The notes under the pieces are model-generated. The model had not been told where the DNA came from. It searched no databases and saw nothing but the letters and a program-made list of their open reading frames with translations. This document shows positions 24,235 to 32,944 of a DNA stretch of 64,000 nt, piece by piece. The DNA is from Streptomyces changanensis (GTDB lineage Bacteria; Actinomycetota; Actinomycetes; Streptomycetales; Streptomycetaceae), in the NCBI RefSeq assembly GCF_024600715.1, contig NZ_CP102332.1, positions 2,604,001 through 2,668,000 on the forward strand, written 5' to 3'. Positions within the stretch are counted from its first letter, which is position 1. Each line of letters opens with the position of its first letter. The translations under genes and the position numbers were made by a program.

Positions 24235-25521
24235 ATGCGGGACGCGGACCAGAGCGACCAGGAAGACACCGGCCGGCGACGTCGGCGTCTGCTGCTGGTG
24301 TCCACCAACTACGCGCCGGAGCACACCGGCATTGGCCCCTACGCGACGCAGATAGCCGAGCACTGGGCGGCCCGGGGCCACGAGACGCACGTCCTGGCCG
24401 GCATGCCGCACTACCCGTCCTGGTCGGTCGACCCGGCCTACCGGGGGGCGTGGCGGCGCACCGAGCGACGGGCGGGCGTGACCGTGCACCGCCGCCGGCA
24501 CACCGTGCCGGCCCGTCAGACGGCGGCGAGACGGGCGCTGTTCGAGGCGTCGCTCCTCGCCCACCAGCTCGCCGCGCCGCCCCGGATGCCGCGCCCCGAC
24601 GCGGTCGTCGCCCAACTGCCCAGTCTCGCGGGGGGCGTGGTGGGGGCCCGGCTCGCGGCCCGCTGGCGGGTGCCGTACATACCCGTCGTGCAGGACCTGA
24701 TGGGGGCGGCGGCCGCGCAGAGCGGCATCGAGGGGGGAGACCGGGCGGCGGCGGCCGCGGCGCGCGTCGAGGCGTACGTGCTGCGCCGGGCCACGCTCGT
24801 CGGCGTCATCCACGAGACGTTCACGGCGCGGGTCACCGCGCTGGGGGTGCCGGCGGAGCGCGTGCGCGCCGTCCCGAACTGGTCACACGTGGCGGCCCCC
24901 ACGCGACCGCGCGAGGAGACCCGCCGGCGGCTCGGCTGGGGCCCGGCCGAGACCGTCGTCCTGCACTCCGGCAACATGGGCCTCAAGCAGGGCCTGGAGG
25001 TGCTCGTCGCCACGGCCCGCCTCGACCCCGCGGTGCGCGTGGTGCTGATGGGCGACGGCAACCAGCGCGCGGCGCTGGAGCGGCTCGCCGAGGGCGTGCC
25101 CAACCTGCGGTTCCTGCCCGCCGTCGACGACGCCGACTTCCCCGAGGTGCTGGCCGCCGCGGACGTGCTGGCCGTGACGCAGCGGGCCTCGGTGCTCGAC
25201 ATGAGCGTGCCGTCCAAGCTGACCTCGTACTTCGCCACCGGCCGGCCGGTGGTCGCCTCGGTCGCCGACGGCGGTGGCACCGCCGAGGAGGTGCGGCGCT
25301 CCGGGGCGGGCGTCCTCGTGCCGCCCGAGGACCCGGCGGCCCTGCTGGCCGCCGTACGGGAGCTGGCCGCCGACCCGGTGGCGGCGGCGGAGCGGGGCGC
25401 GGCCGGACCGCGGCACGTGGCGGCCCACCTGGGCCGGGCGGCGGGGCTGGCGCGCTACGACGCGCTGCTCGACGAGGCGCTGGCGGCGACGGGCGCGGCG
25501 GCGGAAGGAGCGAGCAGGTGA
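24235..25521 (+). CDS. Glycosyltransferase family 4 (WcaI-like)
   Basis: The 428-residue retaining GT-B glycosyltransferase has the N-terminal domain TNYAPEHTGIGPYATQIAEH and the acceptor-side GMPHYPSW motif typical of WcaI-like enzymes. The nucleotide-sugar domain carries VLHSGNMGLKQGLEVLV and the EVLAAADVLAVTQR and SVPSKLTSYFATGRPVVAS segments. It would add one sugar to the lipid-linked repeat unit. The fucosyl-type WcaI relationship fits the GDP-fucose genes in the locus but the donor is not provable. It overlaps the next gene by 4 nt. Confidence 0.9.
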   Translation: MRDADQSDQEDTGRRRRRLLLVSTNYAPEHTGIGPYATQIAEHWAARGHETHVLAGMPHYPSWSVDPAYRGAWRRTERRAGVTVHRRRHTVPARQTAARRALFEASLLAHQLAAPPRMPRPDAVVAQLPSLAGGVVGARLAARWRVPYIPVVQDLMGAAAAQSGIEGGDRAAAAAARVEAYVLRRATLVGVIHETFTARVTALGVPAERVRAVPNWSHVAAPTRPREETRRRLGWGPAETVVLHSGNMGLKQGLEVLVATARLDPAVRVVLMGDGNQRAALERLAEGVPNLRFLPAVDDADFPEVLAAADVLAVTQRASVLDMSVPSKLTSYFATGRPVVASVADGGGTAEEVRRSGAGVLVPPEDPAALLAAVRELAADPVAAAERGAAGPRHVAAHLGRAAGLARYDALLDEALAATGAAAEGASR

Positions 25522-27305
25522 CACACCCCCACGGCGGCCCCGCGGCCGCGGGCGCGGGGCCGGTGGACGACGAACCGGACCTGTTGCGCGACCAGTTCCG
25601 CCAGCTCCTGCGCTACCCGCGGCTGATGGCCGGCGGCGTGCTGCTGGGCCTGCTCGGCGGCGCCTGGCTCGGGTACAGCACCTCGGACACGTACGTGGCG
25701 ACGAGCGACGTGGTGCTGCGGGTGCCCACGGAGGACCCCTTCAACCCGACGATCGCCGTCGAGAAGACCCTCGACATGAACACCGAGCGGCAGGCGGCCA
25801 CGAGCCGGCGCACCGCCGGGCGGGCCGCCGACGAGCTGGGCTACGAGGGCGACCCGGCCGGGTTCGTCTCGGGCCTGCAGGTGACCAACCCGCCCAAGTC
25901 GCAGGTGCTGCGCTTCTCCTACACGGACGACGACCCGGCCGAGTCGGCGCGCCGCGCCAACGCGCTCGTCGCGGCGTACCTCGCCGACCGGCGGGAGCAG
26001 ACCGAGCAGACCCGCGACACCATGATCAAGGGGCTGCAGGCGCAGCTCGACCCGGTCGCCAAGCAGCACGACGAGCTCGCGGAGCAGCTGGAGGGGCGTT
26101 CGGAGTCGGACGCCGAGGCGGACTACACCGTCAAGGCGAACCTCCTCAACCGCATCACCGAGCTCAGCAACCGCATCAGCAAGCTGAAGGCGCTCGACGT
26201 GACGCCCGGCAAGGTGATCAGGACGGCGACGCCGCCCACCTCGTCCGACGGCCCCGGGTGGGCGCTGTCCCTCGGGCTCGGCGGCGCCGTGGGCATCGCG
26301 CTCGGCCTGCTCATCGCCTGGGTGCGGCTGGTGTTCGACCCGGCGGCCCGCTCGGAGGGCGACGTGGCGCGGGCGCTGCGCGCCCCGGTGCTCGGCTCGC
26401 TGCCCCGCACCCGCGACACCGACCCGCTGCTGACGGAGGACCGCGAGGAGTCGCCGCTCGCCGAGGAGTACCGGTCCATCGCCTACCGGCTCGCCTACGA
26501 CCGGCGGTTCGCCGACCGGCGGCGGCTGCTGGTGGCCGCGCCGCGCGGTTCCAGCCGCACGGCGGCGGCGGTGGCCGTCAACCTCGCCGCGTCGTTCGCC
26601 GAGACCGGCAAGCGCGTGCTGATCGTCGAGGCCGAGCTGCGCCGGCCGTCGCTGGAGAACCAGCTGCGGGCGCGGGAGGTGAGCCGCCCGGCGTGGACGC
26701 AGGACGGCGAGACGGACGCCTGGCCCGGCGGGCGGCGCCTGACCGTGGACGCCGGGGAGTCCGGCAGCTTCGAGCTGGTGCCCGGGGCGCGGGTGCGCAA
26801 CGTGGCGCGGGCGCTGACGTCGCCGGAGATGTCGCGGCTGGTGGAGGAGGCCGACGACCCGGGGGTGACCGTGATCGTGCTGACGCCGCCGGTCTTCGCG
26901 TACGCCGACGCGCTCGCCCTGGTGGACCGGGTCGACGGCGTGCTGGTGGTGTGCGACCCGCGGGGCGTGCACCGCTCGCAGCTGGCCCGGCTGCGCGACC
27001 TCATCACCGGCGCGGGCGGCACGGTGCTCGGCACCGTCATGCACCGCGGCCAGCAGAGCGGGGGCACCCGGCGGGGCAAGGGGGCCCGCGGACAGTCGCG
27101 CGGCACGGCCGGGGCCGCGGCCGGCGCGGCCGGCGCGGACGCCGGCCGCTCGGACCGGGACGCGGCCGGCCGGACCGACGACCGGGGCGCGGGCGGCCGG
27201 CGCGCGGGCGGCGGCGCGCGTACGGGCGCGGCCGACGGGGCGGCGCACGACGACCCGGCCACCACGATGGCGCTGCGGGCGGTCTCACCCCCCGACCGCC
27301 GGTGA
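25518..27305 (+). CDS. Wzz/BY-kinase-like polysaccharide chain-length protein with degenerate P-loop
   Basis: The 595-residue protein has an N-terminal Wzz domain with a transmembrane helix near residues 38-58 and a second near 245-270. Between them is a coiled, charged extracytoplasmic part (EDPFNPTIAVEKTLDMNTER). The cytoplasmic domain resembles a bacterial tyrosine kinase: EEYRSIAYRLAYDRRF, VAAPRGSSRTAAAVAVNLAA, KRVLIVEAELRRPSLE and a late VDGVLVVCDPRGVHRSQL. The Walker A lysine is replaced (SSRT instead of GKS/T), so ATP use is doubtful. The C-terminal ~80 residues are Gly/Ala/Arg-rich with no Tyr cluster. The GTG overlaps the upstream stop. Confidence 0.85.
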   Translation: MTHPHGGPAAAGAGPVDDEPDLLRDQFRQLLRYPRLMAGGVLLGLLGGAWLGYSTSDTYVATSDVVLRVPTEDPFNPTIAVEKTLDMNTERQAATSRRTAGRAADELGYEGDPAGFVSGLQVTNPPKSQVLRFSYTDDDPAESARRANALVAAYLADRREQTEQTRDTMIKGLQAQLDPVAKQHDELAEQLEGRSESDAEADYTVKANLLNRITELSNRISKLKALDVTPGKVIRTATPPTSSDGPGWALSLGLGGAVGIALGLLIAWVRLVFDPAARSEGDVARALRAPVLGSLPRTRDTDPLLTEDREESPLAEEYRSIAYRLAYDRRFADRRRLLVAAPRGSSRTAAAVAVNLAASFAETGKRVLIVEAELRRPSLENQLRAREVSRPAWTQDGETDAWPGGRRLTVDAGESGSFELVPGARVRNVARALTSPEMSRLVEEADDPGVTVIVLTPPVFAYADALALVDRVDGVLVVCDPRGVHRSQLARLRDLITGAGGTVLGTVMHRGQQSGGTRRGKGARGQSRGTAGAAAGAAGADAGRSDRDAAGRTDDRGAGGRRAGGGARTGAADGAAHDDPATTMALRAVSPPDRR

Positions 27306-28807
27306 GCGCGGCGGGCGGGGAGCTGCGGGGACGTACGGCGGCCCTCGCCTCCGTCCTCGACCAGGGCGCGGCGGGGCTGACCAACATCCTCGTGCTGGTG
27401 CTGGCCGCGCGGCTGTCGACGGCCTCCGGGTTCGCCGAGTTCTCCATGGTGTACCTGGTGTTCACGGTGGCGCTGGGGCTGTTCATGGCGTACGTCGGGC
27501 AGGAGCTGGTGTTGGTGCGTGGCGGGGCCGGCGCGGTGGCGGCGGCCTGCCGCTCGGCGCTGGGCTTCACGGCCGCGGCGGCGCTCGCCACCGGCGCGGT
27601 CCTCGCCGCCACGGGGGCGGCGCTGCCACCCGGCGCGCGGGCGCTGGTGGCGCTCGGCGTGGTCCTGCCGGTCGTCCTGCTCCAGGACGCGGCCCGCTAC
27701 TGCTTCTCGTTGCTGAGGCGGCCGCACCACGCGCTGGCGGCGGACGGGCTGCGGCTCGCGTCGACGGTGGCGGTGCTGGCGCTCCAGCCCACTGGGGCGT
27801 CGGCGTCCCGGCTGGTACTGGCGTGGGGGCTCGCCGCCCTGCCGGGGCTGGTGGTGGCGGCGCTGCTGCTGCGACGGCCGCTGGCGGGGGCCCGCGCGGA
27901 CTGGCGGCGCTACGTCCGCCGGGGCCACCTGGGGCGGCGGTTCGCCGTCGAGTTCGCCGTCGGCAACGGCTCCAGCCAGCTGGCGGTCCTCTGCCTGGGC
28001 CTGTTCGGCAGCCCGCTGGCGGTGGGCGCGCTGCGCGGCGCCTCGGCGCTCTTCGGGCCGCTGAACGTCTTCTTCGGCGCGGCCAACGGCTTCGGGCCGC
28101 CCCTGCTGAACCGGCTCGGCGGCCACCGCGCCGTGGTCCGGGCGACGCTGCTGCTGGGCGGGGCGCTGGCCGCCACGGGCGCGGCGTGGGGCGGCGTGTG
28201 GTGGCTGCTTCCCGACGGTGCGGGCCGGGCGGTGCTGGGCGACACGTGGCCGGCGGTCGCCGCGCTGCTGCCGGCCTCGGCGGCGCAGTACACGCTGATG
28301 GGGCTCGGGGTGAGCGCCCTGCTCACCCTGCGGGTGCTCAGCCCCCGCGACACCCTGCCGGTGCAGGTGGTCTTCTCGCTGCTGTCGGTGGCGCTGCTGT
28401 GCGCCGGGTTCGTCCTGGGCGGGGCGGTCGGCGCGGCGTGGGGCCTGGCGGGCGGTTCGGCGGCGAAGGCGCTGGCCGCGTGGGTCCGGGTGGCGCGGCT
28501 GCGCCGCCTCGCGGCCGCCGGACCGGCGGAGGCGCACGCGCCGGAGGAGGCGCACGCGCCGGAGGAGGCGCACGCACCGGGGCAGCCGGACGGACCGGCG
28601 CAAGGGGACGGACAGCGAGGGGACGGACCGGCGCAAGGGGACGGACCGGGTCGGCCGGGGGAACCGGGCAGGCCGGGGGCGCCGGAGCAGCCGGACGCAG
28701 GGGGTCGGCCGGAGGCGCCGGGTCGGCCGGAGCAGTCGGAGGGCCCGGACGTGCCGGCCGGGCCGTCCGGGGGTCAGCCGAGGCGGGCGCCCCGGTCACG
28801 CCGGTAG
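27302..28807 (+). CDS. Wzx-like polysaccharide flippase/membrane protein
   Basis: The 501-residue integral membrane protein has about 12 helices up to residue 405. Its opening LASVLDQGAAGLTNILVLVLAARL and FAEFSMVYLVF are typical of MATE/polysaccharide-export flippases that move lipid-linked repeat units outward. The start GTG overlaps the Wzz-like stop by 4 nt. The C-terminal 90 residues are a low-complexity Gly/Pro tail with three EEAHAP-type repeats and GRPG/GRPE repeats; it overlaps the convergent Wzy-like gene by 34 nt. Confidence 0.8.
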   Translation: MSAAGGELRGRTAALASVLDQGAAGLTNILVLVLAARLSTASGFAEFSMVYLVFTVALGLFMAYVGQELVLVRGGAGAVAAACRSALGFTAAAALATGAVLAATGAALPPGARALVALGVVLPVVLLQDAARYCFSLLRRPHHALAADGLRLASTVAVLALQPTGASASRLVLAWGLAALPGLVVAALLLRRPLAGARADWRRYVRRGHLGRRFAVEFAVGNGSSQLAVLCLGLFGSPLAVGALRGASALFGPLNVFFGAANGFGPPLLNRLGGHRAVVRATLLLGGALAATGAAWGGVWWLLPDGAGRAVLGDTWPAVAALLPASAAQYTLMGLGVSALLTLRVLSPRDTLPVQVVFSLLSVALLCAGFVLGGAVGAAWGLAGGSAAKALAAWVRVARLRRLAAAGPAEAHAPEEAHAPEEAHAPGQPDGPAQGDGQRGDGPAQGDGPGRPGEPGRPGAPEQPDAGGRPEAPGRPEQSEGPDVPAGPSGGQPRRAPRSRR

Positions 28808-30303
28808 GTGGCGATCAGGGCGAGGCAGAGCGCGGCGATCGCCACCTTGCCGGTCGCCTGCAGCAGCGGGCCCCGGACGAGGATGAAGGAGTACCCCGCC
28901 ACCAGCGGCGCCGTGATCAGCAGCAGGCTGCCGGGGGGCGATCCCCGCACGGCGCGGCGCGCCACCCGCCGGTCGACGCGGGCGGCGGCGTAGCCGAGGG
29001 CCGCCATGCCGGCCGTCATGCCGACGGGTCCGAAGTCGATCCACAGTTCGGCCCAGACCGGTGACGACAGGTTGGTGTTGACGGCGCCCATCCACTCGCC
29101 GACGGTCACCCCGGTGTCGGACGGCTTCTGCGCCCACATCGAGCGCGGCACGGCGAACAGCAGGGAGCCGGCCGCCTGGTAGCCGTAGGTGTGGCCCTGC
29201 CCGGACTCGACGTAGGTGATGGTGTTGGCGAACATGCCGACCTGGTCGTAGTCCTTGAGCGCCAGCGGCTCCAGGAACGAGGTCGTCTCGATCTGCGGGG
29301 TGTTGTTCTCGTCGTACCGGAACCGGTCGGCGAAGGGAAAGACGAGCAGCGCGACGACGACGCCGAGGGAGAGCGACGCCCGGTACATGGCGGCGCTCGT
29401 CGGGAAGGCGGTGAACAGCAGCGCGAACAGGACCGTGAGGAACCAGTAGCGCGGGTTGGAGATCGGGTTGTTCACCACCGCGTTCAGCACCACCAGGGCG
29501 CCGAAGACCGCCACCACCGACCAGGTGCGGCGAGCCCGGCGGGAGGTGATGAGCCAGCGGGTGTGGACGAGCAGGGCGATCAGCGGCGGCACGGTGCCGA
29601 AGCCGCGCAGGAACGCCTGGCCGGCCTGGCCGCCGTCGCCGGAGACGCCCGCCTCCTCGATGCCGGCGATGATCTCCTGGCGGCTGCTGAAGAAGACGGC
29701 GGGGCCACCGAGCTTGACGATGAGCAGGCCGCCGCAGGCGAAGGCCGCCAGCACCAGCAGGTGCAGCCGCCGGCGGTGGATCAGCACCGGTCGGTCGTCG
29801 GGCGAGCCACCCCTGGCCGGCTCGCCCGCGCCCCGGCCGCGGCGGTGCCAGGGCGTGCGGTACCGGGCGAGGAGGGCGCCCACGTCGAAGGCGAAGCAGC
29901 CGAGCAGGACCAGGGCGACCGCCTGGACGAGGTCCTCGCGGGGGCCGACGACCGGCGTCGGCACGCGGCCGAGGACCGCCTGGGCGAGCGGGGCCACGCC
30001 CATCGCCATGTAGCAGAACATCCAGAACGTCGCCTGGAGCAGCTTGCGGCGGGTGGTGAGGACCATCGCGGAGAGCCGCACGCCGCAGTAGACCGTGAGG
30101 ACCACCTGGAGCCAGAAGGCGGCGTCCCGCGGGCCGTCGCCGGGCTGCGAGACGACGACGAGCGGCAGGAAGAGGGCCAGGCCGAGCACGAGCGGCACGG
30201 CGAGCGCCCGGGAGAGCAGCGTGCGCGGCGCGAACGGCGGGGGCAGCGGCACCGTGCGGGGGCGCGACGGGGGCGCCGCGCGGGGCGTGGTCGAGACCGT
30301 CAT
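28774..30303 (-). CDS. Wzy-like O-antigen/exopolysaccharide polymerase
   Basis: The 509-residue membrane protein has about 12 hydrophobic segments and a large extracytoplasmic loop (about residues 330-400) with DRFRYDENNTPQIETTSF, YVESGQGHTYGYQAAG and PSDTGVTVGEWMG. This topology is typical of oligosaccharide polymerases that join repeat units at the outer face. The N-terminal 30 residues are cytoplasmic, Pro/Arg-rich. It runs opposite to the Wzx-like gene and is divergent from the acetyltransferase gene. Confidence 0.8.
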   Translation of the reverse strand: MTVSTTPRAAPPSRPRTVPLPPPFAPRTLLSRALAVPLVLGLALFLPLVVVSQPGDGPRDAAFWLQVVLTVYCGVRLSAMVLTTRRKLLQATFWMFCYMAMGVAPLAQAVLGRVPTPVVGPREDLVQAVALVLLGCFAFDVGALLARYRTPWHRRGRGAGEPARGGSPDDRPVLIHRRRLHLLVLAAFACGGLLIVKLGGPAVFFSSRQEIIAGIEEAGVSGDGGQAGQAFLRGFGTVPPLIALLVHTRWLITSRRARRTWSVVAVFGALVVLNAVVNNPISNPRYWFLTVLFALLFTAFPTSAAMYRASLSLGVVVALLVFPFADRFRYDENNTPQIETTSFLEPLALKDYDQVGMFANTITYVESGQGHTYGYQAAGSLLFAVPRSMWAQKPSDTGVTVGEWMGAVNTNLSSPVWAELWIDFGPVGMTAGMAALGYAAARVDRRVARRAVRGSPPGSLLLITAPLVAGYSFILVRGPLLQATGKVAIAALCLALIATYRRDRGARLG

Positions 30304-30479
30304 GCCCGTACCCCCGTCGCCCCGGCGCCCCTGTTCCGCGCGCAGTCTAACGAGCGGTCCGGAACCTCACCCTGGACGCAGGCGTACGAACCGATAATCT
30401 GACGTTCGTTTACCGTACGTGCGGTCCTGCCGCGCGTCGCGGTTTCCCGCACAGCGCGCACAGGGGGGAGTCCGGCGCC

Positions 30480-31019
30480 ATGCGCGACCTGTCCGCATTC
30501 ACGCTGGCCGGGTACGACAAGGGCCGGGGCAGGCTGACGCAGGCCCTGTGGTTCGCCGTGCTCAATCTGGTGTTCACGACCTGGTGGTGTCCGGCCCGGC
30601 TGCGGGTGGCGCTGCTGCGCGCGTTCGGCGCGACGATCGGCGAGGACGTGCTGATCCGCCACCGCGTGCGCGTCCTGTGGCCGTGGAAGCTGACCGTCGG
30701 CGACCACACCTGGATCGGCGAGGGGGCCTGGCTGCTCAACCTGGAGCCGGTCACCCTCGGCGCGCACGTGTGCGTCTCCCAGGAGGCCCTGCTCTGCACG
30801 GGCAGCCACGACCACCGCGCGGCCGACTTCCGCTACCGCAACGCGCCCATCACGGTGGAGGACGGCGCCTGGATCGCCACCCGCGCCACCGTCCTCGCCG
30901 GCACCCGGGTCGGCCGCCACGCGGTCGTCGGCGCCGGCGCGGTCCTCCACCAGGACCTGCCCGAACTGACCCTGCACACCGCGGACGGCACGCGCCGGCC
31001 CGTCGAGGAGCCGAAGTGA
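30480..31019 (+). CDS. WcaF-like putative sugar O-acetyltransferase
   Basis: The 179-residue left-handed beta-helix acyltransferase has hexapeptide rungs across residues 60-165 (IGEDVLIRHRVRV, VGDHTWIGEGAWLLN, TLGAHVCVSQEALLCTGSHD with the catalytic His region). The N terminus LAGYDKGRGRLTQALWF is characteristic of colanic-acid WcaF-type enzymes. It would acetylate a sugar of the repeat unit. The start has GGGGGGAG about 7-8 nt upstream and the stop overlaps the next GTG by 4 nt. Confidence 0.9.
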   Translation: MRDLSAFTLAGYDKGRGRLTQALWFAVLNLVFTTWWCPARLRVALLRAFGATIGEDVLIRHRVRVLWPWKLTVGDHTWIGEGAWLLNLEPVTLGAHVCVSQEALLCTGSHDHRAADFRYRNAPITVEDGAWIATRATVLAGTRVGRHAVVGAGAVLHQDLPELTLHTADGTRRPVEEPK

Positions 31020-32161
31020 GCACCGCACCCCTGCGGGTCCTGCACGCCGTCACCCTGCACTCCCCCACCGGGGCGTTCGGCGGTCCGGTGCGCGTCGCCC
31101 TGAACCTCTCCCACGGTCTGCGCGCCCGGGGCCACGACCCGCGGCTGCTGGCCCTCGCCGACGGCTTCGGACCCACGCCGCCCACCGACGTGGAGGGCGT
31201 ACCGGCCCGGCTCCACCCGGCCCGGCGGCTGCTGCCGCTCGGTTTCAGCGGCATCACCTCGCCCGCGCTGCTCGCGGAGGCGGGGCGCCTGGTGCGCGGC
31301 GCGGACGTCGTCCACGTCCACCTGGCCCGCGACCTGGTGACGCTGCCCGTCGCCCTCGCCGCGCTGCGCGCCCGCGTGCCCCTGGTGCTCCAGACCCACG
31401 GCATGGTCGACCCCAGCGACCGGCTGCTCGCGAAGGTCCTCGACGCCCTGGCCGTCCGGCGGGTGCTGCGCGGCGCCGCCGCGGTGCTCCACCTGACCGC
31501 GCACGAGCGGCGCGGCCTGGACGCCGTCCTCGGCGCGCCGCTGCGCACGGCGGTGCGCCTGGTCAACGGCGTCCCCGCGCAGAGCCCCCGCCCCGCGCCC
31601 GGGGGACCGCCGAGGATCCTGTACGCGGCCCGGCTCCAGGACCGCAAGCGGCCGTGCGACTTCGTGGCGGCCGCGCCGGAGGTCCTGCGCCGCCACCCCG
31701 ACGCGCGGTTCGTCGTCGCGGGCCCGGACGAGGGCGAACGGGCCGCGGTGGAGCGGCTCGTCGACGACCTGGGGCTGCGGGACCGGGTGGACCTCGTCGG
31801 ACCGCTGGGCGCGGCGCAGGTGCTGGAGGAGCTGCGCCGGGCGCACGTGTACGTGCTGCCGTCGGTGGACGAGCCGTTCCCGATGTCGGTGCTGGAGTCG
31901 CTCTCCGTGGGCACCCCGGCCGTGGTGACCGTGTCGAACGGACTGGCCCCGGCGGTCGGTGAGGCGGGCGCGGGCCGGGTCGTCGAGGACGCCTCGGGCC
32001 TCGCGGGCGCCGTGCTGGAGCTGCTGGAGCCGCAGGCGGCGGAGAAGGCCTCGGCGGCGGCGCACGCGCTCGCCGGCTCGGCCTTCTCCCTGGACGCCGT
32101 GGTGGCGGACCTGCTGGACGTGTACGTCCGCGCGGTCGGTCAGCCGCGCAGCCAGGCGTAG
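31016..32161 (+). CDS. Glycosyltransferase family 4
   Basis: The 381-residue GT-B glycosyltransferase opens with VLHAVTLHSPTGAFGGPVRVALNL, the usual glycine-rich acceptor loop. It has VVHVHLARDLVTLP and LVLQTHGMVDPSDRL mid-domain, and the C-terminal donor domain with LYAARLQDRKRPCDFVAAA, VAGPDEGE and YVLPSVDEPFPMSVLESLSVGTPAVVT (EX7E region). It is coupled to the acetyltransferase by a GTGA overlap, which supports a shared pathway step. The last 22 nt overlap a convergent lipoprotein gene. Confidence 0.92.
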   Translation: MSTAPLRVLHAVTLHSPTGAFGGPVRVALNLSHGLRARGHDPRLLALADGFGPTPPTDVEGVPARLHPARRLLPLGFSGITSPALLAEAGRLVRGADVVHVHLARDLVTLPVALAALRARVPLVLQTHGMVDPSDRLLAKVLDALAVRRVLRGAAAVLHLTAHERRGLDAVLGAPLRTAVRLVNGVPAQSPRPAPGGPPRILYAARLQDRKRPCDFVAAAPEVLRRHPDARFVVAGPDEGERAAVERLVDDLGLRDRVDLVGPLGAAQVLEELRRAHVYVLPSVDEPFPMSVLESLSVGTPAVVTVSNGLAPAVGEAGAGRVVEDASGLAGAVLELLEPQAAEKASAAAHALAGSAFSLDAVVADLLDVYVRAVGQPRSQA

Positions 32162-32874
32162 CAGCCGGACGAGGTGAACCACGCGGCGCCGGCCGGGATC
32201 GTCAGGGTGTGCCGCTCCCCGGACGCGCCGGGTGCCGGTCCGGCGGCCAGGTCGCGGCCCCCGGCGTCGGTGACCCGCCAGGTGCAGCCCGGCCGGGTGG
32301 CGGTGGTGCGGTAGCGGCCGGCGGCCGGGGAGGCGTGGGTGCCGTCCGGGTAGCCGCCCGCGGCGGCGTCGAGCACGGGCCGCTGCTCGGGGCAGAGGTG
32401 GGTGACGGCGTCGCCGGCGTCGCGGACGTCCCCGGCGACGACGGCCGCTACGGCCGCGTCCTTGTCGTGCCTGGCGGTCCGCTCGATGCGCTGGCAGGAC
32501 TCCTTGCCGACGTCCAGCACGGCGGCCGGGTCGACGGAGCGCGGCACGCGGCCGCTCAGGTACTCCTTCTCCTTCGGCGTGAAGGAGCCCGTGGCCGGGG
32601 TCAGCGAGGCGTCGGGCCGGACCGGGGCGGCCGGTGCGGAGGCGCGGGGGCCCGCCGGCGCGGAGGCGTCGGGGCGCCGCTCCGGTGGGGCGGTGGCGCC
32701 CTCCTGCTCGCGGGCGACGCGCTCGGCGTCGGACAGGGCCGGGGCCGAGGCCGACGGGGAGGCGCCCGCGCGGCCGGCCGCGTCGGACCCGCCGCCGGAG
32801 GAGCAGCCCGTCGCGGTGAGCACCGCCGCCAGCAGCAGCGTGGCCGCGGCCGGGCGGCGGAGGTGGGTACGCAT
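32140..32874 (-). CDS. Putative lipoprotein
   Basis: The 244-residue protein has a signal sequence RRPAAATLLLAAVLTATGC ending in a lipobox-like ATGC, which predicts lipidation of Cys24. A Ser/Ala/Pro-rich linker (about 25-95) leads to a globular part with FTPKEKEYLSGRVPRSVDPAAVLDVGKESC and a C-terminal strand-rich domain containing CTWRVTDAGGRDLAAG and LTIPAGAAWFTSSGCYAW. No named family is recognised. Its place in the exopolysaccharide locus suggests a role at the cell surface. Four cysteines after the lipobox could form disulfides. Confidence 0.7.
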   Translation of the reverse strand: MRTHLRRPAAATLLLAAVLTATGCSSGGGSDAAGRAGASPSASAPALSDAERVAREQEGATAPPERRPDASAPAGPRASAPAAPVRPDASLTPATGSFTPKEKEYLSGRVPRSVDPAAVLDVGKESCQRIERTARHDKDAAVAAVVAGDVRDAGDAVTHLCPEQRPVLDAAAGGYPDGTHASPAAGRYRTTATRPGCTWRVTDAGGRDLAAGPAPGASGERHTLTIPAGAAWFTSSGCYAWLRG

Positions 32875-32944
32875 GTGTGAGTGTGCTCCTGCTCCGTGGA
32901 TCGCGTGGCGGGGGCGGCGCGCGCGGCGCCGCCCCCGCCACGTC

